A stretch of 64,000 bases of DNA, taken from NCBI RefSeq assembly GCF_003999875.1, contig NZ_RQVJ01000001.1, positions 124,001 to 188,000 on the forward strand, written 5' to 3'. Positions 17,373 to 24,215 of the stretch are shown here, piece by piece. How positions within the stretch are numbered: position 1 is the stretch's first letter; each line of letters opens with the position of its first letter. This stretch comes from Veillonella sp. 3310. GTDB taxonomy: Bacteria; Bacillota; Negativicutes; Veillonellales; Veillonellaceae. The translations under genes were made by a program, and so were the position numbers. Under the pieces are notes generated by a model that was not told where the DNA came from, searched no databases, and saw nothing but the letters and a program-made list of their open reading frames with translations.

Positions 17373-18145
17373 TCTGGGTCATAGCGGGCACATTAGACGG
17401 TCGTAACCTAGCAGTAGCTGTGCAAGAATATACAGGATTACCTGTGTTGGTGTCTGTAGTGAGCCAGTATGGGGCACAATTAGCATCCCATCCGGGCATT
17501 GAGGTGCATGAAGGGCGATTGAACCTAGAAGAGATGAAAGCTCTCATAAAAAATAAAGGTATTACGATGCTTGTCGATGCGAGTCATCCTTATGCAGCGA
17601 TTGTGACAGCTACAGCGCGTGAGGCCGCAGCAGACATGGAGATTCCTTTCATTCGCTTTGAACGTAAAGAAGTGCCATTACCAGCATATGATAAATTACA
17701 TCATGTGAGCAATGAGGAAGAGGCGGCTACTTTAGCAGGTAAGCTAGGTAAGGTAGTATATCTTACAACAGGTAGTAAGACTATGCATGTCTTTGCCAAG
17801 TCAGAGGCTCTACAAGATAAAGAAGTATGGACCCGTGTCTTACCGACGGCAGAAGTTCTACAAATGATGGAAGACTTAGGTGTATCTCCTAAGCATACCA
17901 TTGCTATGCAAGGACCATTTTCTTATGAAATGAATAAGGTAATGTTCCAAGATACTAAAGCAGAGGTAGTTGTGATGAAAAACTCTGGCCTTGTAGGAGG
18001 TTCAGACACAAAGTTACAAGCTGCTATCGATTTAGATGTACATGTCATCGTCATCGATCGCCCAACACCGGCGAAAGGGGCATTGACAATTTCAACAGTA
18101 GAAGAATTTAAAACTCTATGGGAGGATTACGATGGATTACATTAA
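17369..18145 (+). CDS. cbiJ: Cobalt-precorrin-6A reductase CbiJ
   Basis: An NAD(P)H-dependent reductase of the corrin macrocycle (CobK/CbiJ family), 258 residues. It begins IWVIAGTLDGRNLA. VDASHPYA (about 69-76), FIRFER (about 93-98), TTGSKTM and MQGPFS are family motifs. The start is GTG, overlapping the TGA of cbiH as GTGA. The 3' end overlaps the cbiC start by 14 bp. Confidence 0.93.
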   Translation: MIWVIAGTLDGRNLAVAVQEYTGLPVLVSVVSQYGAQLASHPGIEVHEGRLNLEEMKALIKNKGITMLVDASHPYAAIVTATAREAAADMEIPFIRFERKEVPLPAYDKLHHVSNEEEAATLAGKLGKVVYLTTGSKTMHVFAKSEALQDKEVWTRVLPTAEVLQMMEDLGVSPKHTIAMQGPFSYEMNKVMFQDTKAEVVVMKNSGLVGGSDTKLQAAIDLDVHVIVIDRPTPAKGALTISTVEEFKTLWEDYDGLH

Positions 18146-18797
18146 AAACCCGAAAGCAATTGAAGATAAAAGTATGGAAATTATCTATCCTTATGTGAAA
18201 GATATGGGATTTACTGACGATGAAATTCGAGTGGTATCTCGTACGATTCATGCGTCTGGTGACGTAGAATATGCGAAATTATTCCGTACTAGTGAAGGTG
18301 CTGTAGCGGCAGGTATTGCAGCTGTTAACAATGGCGCTCATGTGTACACTGACGTGGAAATGGTGCGCACAGGTATTTCTAAACCAGCATTGAAACTTCA
18401 TAACAGTGAAGCACATTGCTTAATTCGTGATGAAAAAGTAGCAGAAATGGCAAAAGAATTAGGCGTAACACGCTCGATTGCTGCTATGCGTACATTCGGT
18501 AAACAATTAGAAGGCCAAATCGTGGCGATCGGTAATGCACCGACTGCTTTATACGAAGTATTGCGCCTTGCCTTAGAAGAAGGTATTCGTCCGGCTTTAA
18601 TTATTGGTATTCCAGTAGGCTTCGTAGGCGCTGCAGAATCTAAAGATTATTTAGCAGAAGTATCTCCAGTTCCTTATATTACAATCCAAGGTAACAAAGG
18701 TGGTAGCTCCATTGCTGCATCCGTTGTTAATGCATTGTTCTACACAGATGTAAAACGTAATGACATGTTATTTGTAGAAGGAAAAGAAAAGAAATAA
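18132..18797 (+). CDS. cbiC: Cobalt-precorrin-8 methylmutase CbiC
   Basis: Moves the C-11 methyl group to C-12, giving cobyrinate. It has 221 residues. The catalytic histidine lies in the TIHASGDVEYA motif (about residues 37-47), and IGIPVGFVGAAESK (about 158-171) is the second family signature. The operon lacks cbiA, cbiP, cbiB and cbiL; these must be elsewhere. The stop is joined to the permease start as TAATG. Confidence 0.95.
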   Translation: MDYIKNPKAIEDKSMEIIYPYVKDMGFTDDEIRVVSRTIHASGDVEYAKLFRTSEGAVAAGIAAVNNGAHVYTDVEMVRTGISKPALKLHNSEAHCLIRDEKVAEMAKELGVTRSIAAMRTFGKQLEGQIVAIGNAPTALYEVLRLALEEGIRPALIIGIPVGFVGAAESKDYLAEVSPVPYITIQGNKGGSSIAASVVNALFYTDVKRNDMLFVEGKEKK

Positions 18798-19795
18798 TGA
18801 ATAAAACGAGTCAAACACGCAATGCATGGCGTATGTTTCTCGTTCTAGTGTTTGGGGCAGCAGCGATTGCTGCCCTAATCTTATCATTAGTATTTGGGTC
18901 CGCCCAGACTACATTAGCTCAAATTTGGCATACATTGTGGTCTCCCACTTTATCTGATACGAACTCACTAGTCATATGGAACATTCGCTTTCCGAGGAAT
19001 ATAGTAGCCGCTTTAGTAGGCTCAAATCTAGCCGTAGCAGGTGCTATCTTACAGGCAGTAATGAAAAATCCATTAGCAGATCCGCAAATTGTAGGTGTTT
19101 CTTCGGGTGCAGGATTAGCTGGTGTTATAGTATTAATTTTATTTCCCTACCTAGAATATGCAGTGCCGTTTATCGCCTTTATTGGGGCTTTGACAGCGGC
19201 TATTCTGGTGTATGCCTTAGCCTGGAAACAGGGCATACGTCCCAGTCGTATTATCTTGGCAGGTGTGGCAGTGGCTGCATTCTTAGGCTCCATGATATCT
19301 GCTCTTCTCGTGTTCTATGGTGATCGCGTACAAGGGGCTTTATTATGGATGGTAGGTGGTCTTGCCGCCCGCAGTTGGCCACAAGTGTATGTGTTAATTC
19401 CTTATACGATAGGGGGGTTAGTATTTGCATTCTTAGGGGCAAAACGATTGACCATACTCAGCCTAGGTGATGAAACAGCTCGTAGTTTAGGCTTAGCCGT
19501 TGAAAAAACACGATTTATGATGACTGCTGTGGCAGCACTCCTAGCAGCGAGTGCCGTATCAGTAGCGGGCTTGATTGGTTTCGTAGGACTTATCATTCCT
19601 CATATCGCTCGCATGATGTTGGGTACAGATTATCGATTCCTGTTACCAGGATCTGCCTTCTTGGGGGCTTTTGTACTAGTCATTAGCGATACGGTGGGAC
19701 GCACACTGTTTAGTCCTATTGAAATTCCCGTGGGCATTATTATGGCCTTCTTTGGGGCTCCATTCTTCTTATATTTATTGAGGAGGGATGACTAA
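18797..19795 (+). CDS. FecCD/BtuC-family ABC transporter permease
   Basis: An inner-membrane permease of the iron-siderophore/haem/vitamin B12 family, 332 residues with about ten membrane segments. Conserved sites are WNIRFPRNIVAALVGSNLA (about 57-75), AVMKNPLADP-VGVSSGAGL (about 89-108) and GLIGFVGLIIPHIARMMLG (about 258-276). It is coupled by TAATG to both cbiC and the ATPase gene, so it is part of the cbi operon. That context favours cobalamin, cobinamide or a related metal complex, but the family does not define the substrate. Confidence 0.88.
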   Translation: MNKTSQTRNAWRMFLVLVFGAAAIAALILSLVFGSAQTTLAQIWHTLWSPTLSDTNSLVIWNIRFPRNIVAALVGSNLAVAGAILQAVMKNPLADPQIVGVSSGAGLAGVIVLILFPYLEYAVPFIAFIGALTAAILVYALAWKQGIRPSRIILAGVAVAAFLGSMISALLVFYGDRVQGALLWMVGGLAARSWPQVYVLIPYTIGGLVFAFLGAKRLTILSLGDETARSLGLAVEKTRFMMTAVAALLAASAVSVAGLIGFVGLIIPHIARMMLGTDYRFLLPGSAFLGAFVLVISDTVGRTLFSPIEIPVGIIMAFFGAPFFLYLLRRDD

Positions 19796-20568
19796 TGAAA
19801 TCAGTAATTTCTGTGAAAGATTGTCGTGTCTCTTTTGGTGAAAAAGAAGTCTTGAAGGGCATAGATTGGACAGTGTACGAAGGAGAAATTGCTACCTTAA
19901 TTGGTCCGAATGGTTGCGGTAAAAGTACTTTGTTACATGCTATTACCAGCGCTATTAAAAGTACAGGAACTATCCAGATTGCAGGGAAAGCAGCAACAGA
20001 CTATTCTAATAAAGAATTAGCTCGCTATATGGCATTCTTACCACAAGTACCATCTATCCCAAAAGATATGTTGGTCGAAGAACTTGTCAACTGCGGACGT
20101 TTTCCTTATCAATCGTGGTGGAAGCAACAAGGAGCCCATGATAAAGAAGTGGTAGATGCTGCCTTAGAGGCCACACAAGTTAGCCATTTGCGCAATCAAC
20201 TAGTATCTTCCTTATCCGGTGGGGAACGGCAACGTGTATGGATTGCCATGGCGCTAGCACAAGAGCCGAAAGTATTGATTTTAGATGAACCTACTACATA
20301 TTTAGATATAAACCACCAATTGGAGATTATGGAATTATTACAAGACTTAAATCGCCGTGAAGGGTTAACCGTTGTCATGGTTCTTCATGAATTGAATCAG
20401 GCTGCGCAGTATTCCCATCGCATTGGAGTCTTGTACAAAGGAAATATCTTAGCAGATGGATCTCCTAAAGAGGTAATGACAGAAGACTTACTAGAAACAG
20501 TGTTTGCTGTCAAAACAGATGTAGAAGTAGGGGAGTTTCCTTATATACGGATACAGGGGCTATTGTAG
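19795..20568 (+). CDS. ABC transporter ATP-binding protein, BtuD/FecE type
   Basis: The ATPase partner of the preceding permease, 257 residues. Walker A GPNGCGKST is at 37-45. The signature SLSGGERQRV is near 140, Walker B VLILDEPTTYLD near 160, and the switch histidine is in MVLHELNQA. The module lacks an adjacent binding-protein gene on the same strand; the lipoprotein on the minus strand at 21884 is the natural candidate. The stop is followed by a terminator. Confidence 0.9.
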   Translation: MKSVISVKDCRVSFGEKEVLKGIDWTVYEGEIATLIGPNGCGKSTLLHAITSAIKSTGTIQIAGKAATDYSNKELARYMAFLPQVPSIPKDMLVEELVNCGRFPYQSWWKQQGAHDKEVVDAALEATQVSHLRNQLVSSLSGGERQRVWIAMALAQEPKVLILDEPTTYLDINHQLEIMELLQDLNRREGLTVVMVLHELNQAAQYSHRIGVLYKGNILADGSPKEVMTEDLLETVFAVKTDVEVGEFPYIRIQGLL

Positions 20569-20609
20569 TACTTGAGCAAAACTTAACAAGAGATCTATAA
20601 CTCCTTTAT

Positions 20610-20648
20610 ATTGGCATAGTCATAACCATGGGCTATGCCGATTTTTTT
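20610..20648 (+). terminator. Terminator ending the cbi-transporter operon
   Basis: A 12-bp stem with G:U pairs (20610-20621 with 20631-20642; core GGCATAG/CTATGCC) followed by seven T's. Confidence 0.88.
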
Positions 20649-20814
20649 GAGTTGGGATATGTACTGATGGTGTTAGTATATAAATCAATAATTGTATGAT
20701 ACAATAACGTTATAAATTAAAACTCTTAAAATAAATAATCTATGTGTTGTTTAGAGTTATCTAATACTTAGATGATTGAAAACACCACATGGAACTAGAA
20801 AGGAGAAATAAGTT

Positions 20815-21666
20815 TTGTCAAAGATTAAAAAAGAAATGATTGAAGTAAAAGGATTTGAAATACAAATTTACACAGAAGATTTTAAAAATGATTATATTAG
20901 TCTTACAGATATCGCAAGATATAAAAACAAGGAAGAACCTAATGTTGTTGTTGCAAATTGGATGAGAAATTTTAATACCATCGAATATTTAGGAATTTGG
21001 GAGAAGTTAAATAATCCAGAATTTAACCCCCTCGAATTCGAGGGGTTTTTAAAAGAAGCAGGTAGTAATGCCTTTACATTATCTCCACAGAAATGGGCAA
21101 CGACTACAAATGCCAAAGGCTTATTTGTAAAAGTTGGTAGAGGTGGTGGTACGTTCGCACATAAAGATATTGCTTTTAAATTCGCTTCTTGGATCTCAGC
21201 TGAATTTGAACTTTATATCATTAAAGATTACCAAAGACTAAAAGAAGATGAAACTTCAAAATTATCACTCACTTGGAATTTACATCGTGAAATATCAAAA
21301 ATAAACTATAAAATTCATACTGATGCTATTCAAATATATTTACTAAATGATTTAACGGACAGTCAGTTAGGTTATAAATATGCAAGTGAAGCAGATATGT
21401 TAAATGTTTCCTTATTTGATAAAACGGCTAAACAGTGGCGAGATGAAAATAAAAACTTAAAAGGTAATATGAGAGATTATGCAAGTTTAAATGAATTATT
21501 AGTTTTAGCCAATATGGAAAGCTACAATGCAATTCTCATTGAGAAAGGTTTAGAACAAAAAGAAAGAATGATAGAACTAAGAAAGCTTGCAAGAAATCAA
21601 ATGTTATCACTTGAAAAATTAAATAATACAGGAATAAAAAGATTAGGAGATAAGTCAAAGAAGTAG
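20815..21666 (+). CDS. KilA-N domain protein
   Basis: A 283-residue protein with an N-terminal KilA-N DNA-binding domain (about residues 10-145). Visible features are YISLTDIARYKN, the SPQKWATTTNAKGLFVKVGRGGGTFAHKDIAFKFASWIS core and KDYQRLKEDE. The C-terminal half is helical and charged. KilA-N proteins occur in phages and mobile elements and as isolated chromosomal genes; function is usually unknown. The start is TTG at 20815, supported by AAGGAG about 10 nt upstream; an ATG at 20836 is the alternative. It is more AT-rich than its neighbours. No integrase or phage genes flank it. The coding region contains a terminator-like palindrome at 21028-21050. Confidence 0.85.
   Translation: MSKIKKEMIEVKGFEIQIYTEDFKNDYISLTDIARYKNKEEPNVVVANWMRNFNTIEYLGIWEKLNNPEFNPLEFEGFLKEAGSNAFTLSPQKWATTTNAKGLFVKVGRGGGTFAHKDIAFKFASWISAEFELYIIKDYQRLKEDETSKLSLTWNLHREISKINYKIHTDAIQIYLLNDLTDSQLGYKYASEADMLNVSLFDKTAKQWRDENKNLKGNMRDYASLNELLVLANMESYNAILIEKGLEQKERMIELRKLARNQMLSLEKLNNTGIKRLGDKSKK
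21028..21050 (+). other. Terminator-like palindrome inside the KilA-N gene
   Basis: A perfect 18-bp palindrome CCCCTCGAATTCGAGGGG at 21028-21045 is followed by TTTTT. As RNA it would fold as a 7-bp, mostly G:C stem with an AAUU loop and a U-tract, the form of an intrinsic terminator. It falls about 75 codons into the gene. Confidence 0.7.
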
Positions 21667-21693
21667 AGATGTATATTGTGAGGTAGGCATTAG

Positions 21694-21792
21694 AGATTTG
21701 CTTCTAGGGTCGATTCGTTCTTTGGAACATTGCTCATGAATCACTTTGTAGATATGGCAGTGCAAGGATATGGTTGGATTGGTACTGTATGA
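21694..21792 (+). other. Short open stretch, possible gene remnant
   Basis: This stretch of 32 codons plus a stop, without start codon or RBS, reads as a hydrophobic segment (FFGTLLMNHFVDMAVQGYG and so on). A second frame is open just upstream. It could be the decayed 3' end of a membrane protein gene or chance. No family recognised. Confidence 0.2.
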
Positions 21793-21825
21793 GGAAATAA
21801 CTGTTGAGAAGATAGAGTTGCAAAT

Positions 21826-21879
21826 TAAAATGCATGCTATATAGTATATAGGTTGCTATATACGTTAGCATGCATTTTA
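21826..21879. terminator. Strong hairpin between the KilA-N gene and the SBP gene
   Basis: A perfect 14-bp outer stem (21826-21839 with 21866-21879; TAAAATGCATGCTA) continues into further A:T pairing inside. It lies just past the stop of the minus-strand SBP gene, with T-rich flank on that strand, so it most likely terminates the cbiK-SBP transcript and may also serve the plus strand. Confidence 0.75.
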
Positions 21880-21883
21880 TCGC

Positions 21884-22828
21884 TTATAATTGTACTTTCA
21901 CACCATAGATAATATTAACTAATTCAGCCATAGCTTCTGGTGTTTCTAGTCCTGGATTCAATAGAAACCATTGGGATGGTAAGAAAACAACTTTGTCATT
22001 TTTCACAGCTTGTAATTGATTCCAAGCTGGATTGCTAGTCATTTCTTTGGCAAAGGTTGCATTGATTTCATCCTTTTTACCCATGGTAACCACAAGAATG
22101 ATATCAGGGTTGTCTACGGTTAATGTTTCTAAGGAATATGGTACTGTTTTAGATGTTACATTGTCTTTCAAATGTTGTTCTACTACATTGGTGATGCCTA
22201 ATTCACGAACCATAGATGCCGTGATTGCTAGTGGAGTTTCTGCTGTTACCGATTTACCAGTAGCTCGTAATACAGCAACTTTGACTGGTTTGTCTTTTGG
22301 AATCGAGGCTTTCACTGTATCGATTTTTTTATTGTAATCTTCGATGACAGATTTGGCCTTGTCTTCTGTATGGAAAATATTGCCCAATAATGTTAATAGT
22401 GGAATGTTATCATTGATGCCATCGTAATTAATTAGAATAGATGGAATATTGTTGCTATCTAGCTGCCCTTTAAATTTTTCATGTTGGCTAGGTAAACCAA
22501 ATACTAAATCAGGATGTAATCCTACTAATTGTTCCATATTAGGATTGGCTGTATGGCCTATGCTTGGTAATGATTCAATTTCACTAGGTAATTTTTCGTT
22601 ACTTTCAACACGAGCGATGGCTTTGCCACCTACAGCATAGATCATTTTAGAGATGGAATTAGATAATGCTACAACTTTAGATGGGTTAGCAGGTATTGTA
22701 TAGGACTGATCTTGATAAGAGACTGTGCGAGTTGTTTCTGTTGTAGTAGGACCTGTTTTTGCGCATCCACCTAGTAACAAAGAAGTGGAGAGTAGAACAG
22801 CACTACAAATTTTTAAATATGTTTTCAT
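21884..22828 (-). CDS. ABC transporter substrate-binding lipoprotein (iron/haem/cobalamin type)
   Basis: A type III (TroA/BtuF-like) binding protein, 314 residues. The signal peptide ends in a lipobox L-G-G-C with the lipidated Cys at 22, so it is anchored in the envelope. Two lobes are joined by a long helix (about 155-185). The motifs PSKVVALSNSISKMIYAVG and NMEQLVGLHPDLVFG are typical. It lies 74 bp downstream of the secreted CbiK gene on the same strand and is a plausible partner of the FecCD/ATPase pair at 18797-20568. The ligand could be corrinoid, haem or another chelate; sequence alone does not decide. Confidence 0.88.
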   Translation of the reverse strand: MKTYLKICSAVLLSTSLLLGGCAKTGPTTTETTRTVSYQDQSYTIPANPSKVVALSNSISKMIYAVGGKAIARVESNEKLPSEIESLPSIGHTANPNMEQLVGLHPDLVFGLPSQHEKFKGQLDSNNIPSILINYDGINDNIPLLTLLGNIFHTEDKAKSVIEDYNKKIDTVKASIPKDKPVKVAVLRATGKSVTAETPLAITASMVRELGITNVVEQHLKDNVTSKTVPYSLETLTVDNPDIILVVTMGKKDEINATFAKEMTSNPAWNQLQAVKNDKVVFLPSQWFLLNPGLETPEAMAELVNIIYGVKVQL

Positions 22829-22848
22829 TGTTTATTTCTTTCAAATAA

Positions 22849-22869
22849 GGGGATACGAAACGTATCCCC
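22849..22869 (-). terminator. Hairpin between cbiK and the SBP gene
   Basis: GGGGATACG (22849-22857) pairs perfectly with CGTATCCCC (22861-22869) across a 3-nt loop. Read on the minus strand it follows the cbiK stop and is trailed by TTATTT, so it may partly terminate or stabilise cbiK mRNA and set a lower level for the downstream SBP. Confidence 0.55.
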
Positions 22870-22902
22870 CTAAATTTTAATACTATACTATTGTGATTGC
22901 AA

Positions 22903-23898
22903 TTATTTTACTAATGCATCATATGCTTCGGAAGCACGTTCAGCAAAGATATCACGGATTAGTTGGTTTTCACCAGCACCATGGATGTAAGTATCTACAG
23001 TGAAGCCTTCTTTCATAAGGATGCTTTTGTGTGAATCAGGTTCGTCACCAGCCATGTCGTTGTTTGCATGGTCACCAGCCACCATCATTAATGGCATTAA
23101 TGTAACGTGTTTGATACCTTTTTCTTTCAATTGAGGGATTACTGTTTCAAGGTTTGGCCATCCTTCAACTGTGTAAAGGTATGTATTTTGGAATCCCATG
23201 GAATCGATACGATCTTGGATTACTGCATAGTACGCATTAGATGGATCTGGAGTACCATGAGCCATGATCAATACAGCAGAATCTTTTGTTTGGATCATAG
23301 GGAATTGGGAAGAGTATGCTTTTAATGCTTGTTCAATATCATCGCGTTGTTCTTCTTGGCCCATCCAGTACATTAAAGGTAAACCTAATGTCATTTTTTT
23401 GAAATCTTGTTTATGATGGTTGAATACAGCACCAGCATAGTTATATTCCATGCCTGGAATCATATTTAATGTTGTTAAAGCAACACGAGTGTATCCATCA
23501 GCTTTTAATTGGTCTAATGCTTCTTCTGGAGTAGGGTATGTAATACCTTCATGGGCTTTAATGCGATCAATAATAATATGGGATGTAAAAGCAGTTACAA
23601 CTTTAACATTTGGATGTTGTGCTTTGATTTCATTGATAGTAGCATCAATTGTTTTTGCACGAGTATCTTTGAAAGTAGTGCCAAAGGACATAACTACGAT
23701 AGCATCTTTATTCATTGCGTTTTTCATCATTGGATTTTCATATGTGCGAACACCAATGGAAGCAGCTTCTTGTAATGCTGGAGTTGCATCTTTTACTTCA
23801 GAGTTTAACATGTACGCCGCATCAGTAGATTGAGAAACGCCGAAAGCTGCAGTTACTGCTAATGCCGCAATCATAGCGCTTTTAGAAAAGAATTTCAT
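22903..23898 (-). CDS. cbiK: Secreted (periplasmic) CbiK-family cobaltochelatase
   Basis: A class II chelatase of the sirohydrochlorin cobaltochelatase family. It has 331 residues, about 65 longer than enteric CbiK, mainly because of an N-terminal signal peptide (hydrophobic core about 8-21, cleavage near 27) and linker. The fold starts VVMSFGTTFKDTR. The two conserved catalytic/metal histidines are present: H214 in AHGTPDPSNAYY and H277 in PLMMVAGDHANNDMAGDE. Cytoplasmic CbiK inserts Co2+ into sirohydrochlorin. Exported forms are known in Desulfovibrio (CbiK-P), where a role in haem or metal handling was proposed. It has a consensus promoter and lies divergent from the giant receptors. Confidence 0.9.
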   Translation of the reverse strand: MKFFSKSAMIAALAVTAAFGVSQSTDAAYMLNSEVKDATPALQEAASIGVRTYENPMMKNAMNKDAIVVMSFGTTFKDTRAKTIDATINEIKAQHPNVKVVTAFTSHIIIDRIKAHEGITYPTPEEALDQLKADGYTRVALTTLNMIPGMEYNYAGAVFNHHKQDFKKMTLGLPLMYWMGQEEQRDDIEQALKAYSSQFPMIQTKDSAVLIMAHGTPDPSNAYYAVIQDRIDSMGFQNTYLYTVEGWPNLETVIPQLKEKGIKHVTLMPLMMVAGDHANNDMAGDEPDSHKSILMKEGFTVDTYIHGAGENQLIRDIFAERASEAYDALVK

Positions 23899-23973
23899 AA
23901 TAATTCTCCTTACCTAAAACTAGAATATACCCAAAAGCATGAATCTTTATTTCCCTATTCATACTCATTTATT

Positions 23974-24002
23974 ATTATATTCCTAGCTGTGATAAGTGTC
24001 AA
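23974..24002 (-). promoter_or_regulatory. Consensus sigma-70 promoter for cbiK-SBP
   Basis: On the minus strand, a perfect -35 TTGACA (plus coordinates 23997-24002) and a perfect -10 TATAAT (23974-23979) are separated by exactly 17 bp. It lies about 76 nt upstream of the cbiK ATG. This is the best -35/-10 match I noticed in the window. A TGATAA half-site lies in the spacer and could bind a Fur-type regulator. Confidence 0.85.
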
Positions 24003-24113
24003 TGAAATATAAACATATAATCATGAAAGTTAGATATAATTAAAGTATATTATCATGAACTCATCGTCTAAAATATAAATATAATTTTACAATTCGTGAA
24101 TCAAATGGAGCAT

Positions 24114-24141
24114 TTGAAATCCATATGGAGTAGATGTGATA
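24114..24141 (+). promoter_or_regulatory. 28-nt element shared by both giant-receptor promoters (copy 1)
   Basis: This block begins TTGAAA and contains GGAGTAGATGTGATA. It matches 21 of 28 positions, without gaps, with 29676-29703 upstream of the second receptor. In both cases the block ends about 11-12 nt before the -10. It is probably a common -35 region or regulator site. Confidence 0.55.
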
Positions 24142-24164
24142 TTTGATTAGGTCTATAATACAAA

Positions 24165-24179
24165 TGATTAATATTATCA
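24165..24179 (+). promoter_or_regulatory. Fur-like 7-1-7 palindrome at first receptor promoter
   Basis: TGATTAATATTATCA matches 12 of 14 defined positions of the Fur 7-1-7 consensus (TGATAAT-N-ATTATCA). It starts 5 nt after the -10 TATAAT, so a bound repressor would cover the transcription start. Fur control is inferred; other Fur-family proteins (Zur, PerR, Nur) bind similar sites. Confidence 0.5.
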
Positions 24180-24215
24180 AATTTATTTGTATTTATAGGA
24201 AGATGGTGGAATGCT

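Larger units (their letters stand above)
23899..24215. promoter_or_regulatory. Divergent regulatory region, cbiK versus first giant receptor
   Basis: This 317-bp non-coding region holds the consensus cbiK promoter (23974-24002, minus strand), a 28-nt element shared with the second receptor (24114-24141), a -10 TATAAT for the receptor (24154-24159) and a Fur-like palindrome (24165-24179). I found no B12-box or other riboswitch core here. Confidence 0.7.

Noticed and set aside
23899-24215. Cobalamin riboswitch upstream of the receptor
   Set aside because: No B12-box core or the expected stems were found; the region instead shows promoter elements and a Fur-like palindrome.
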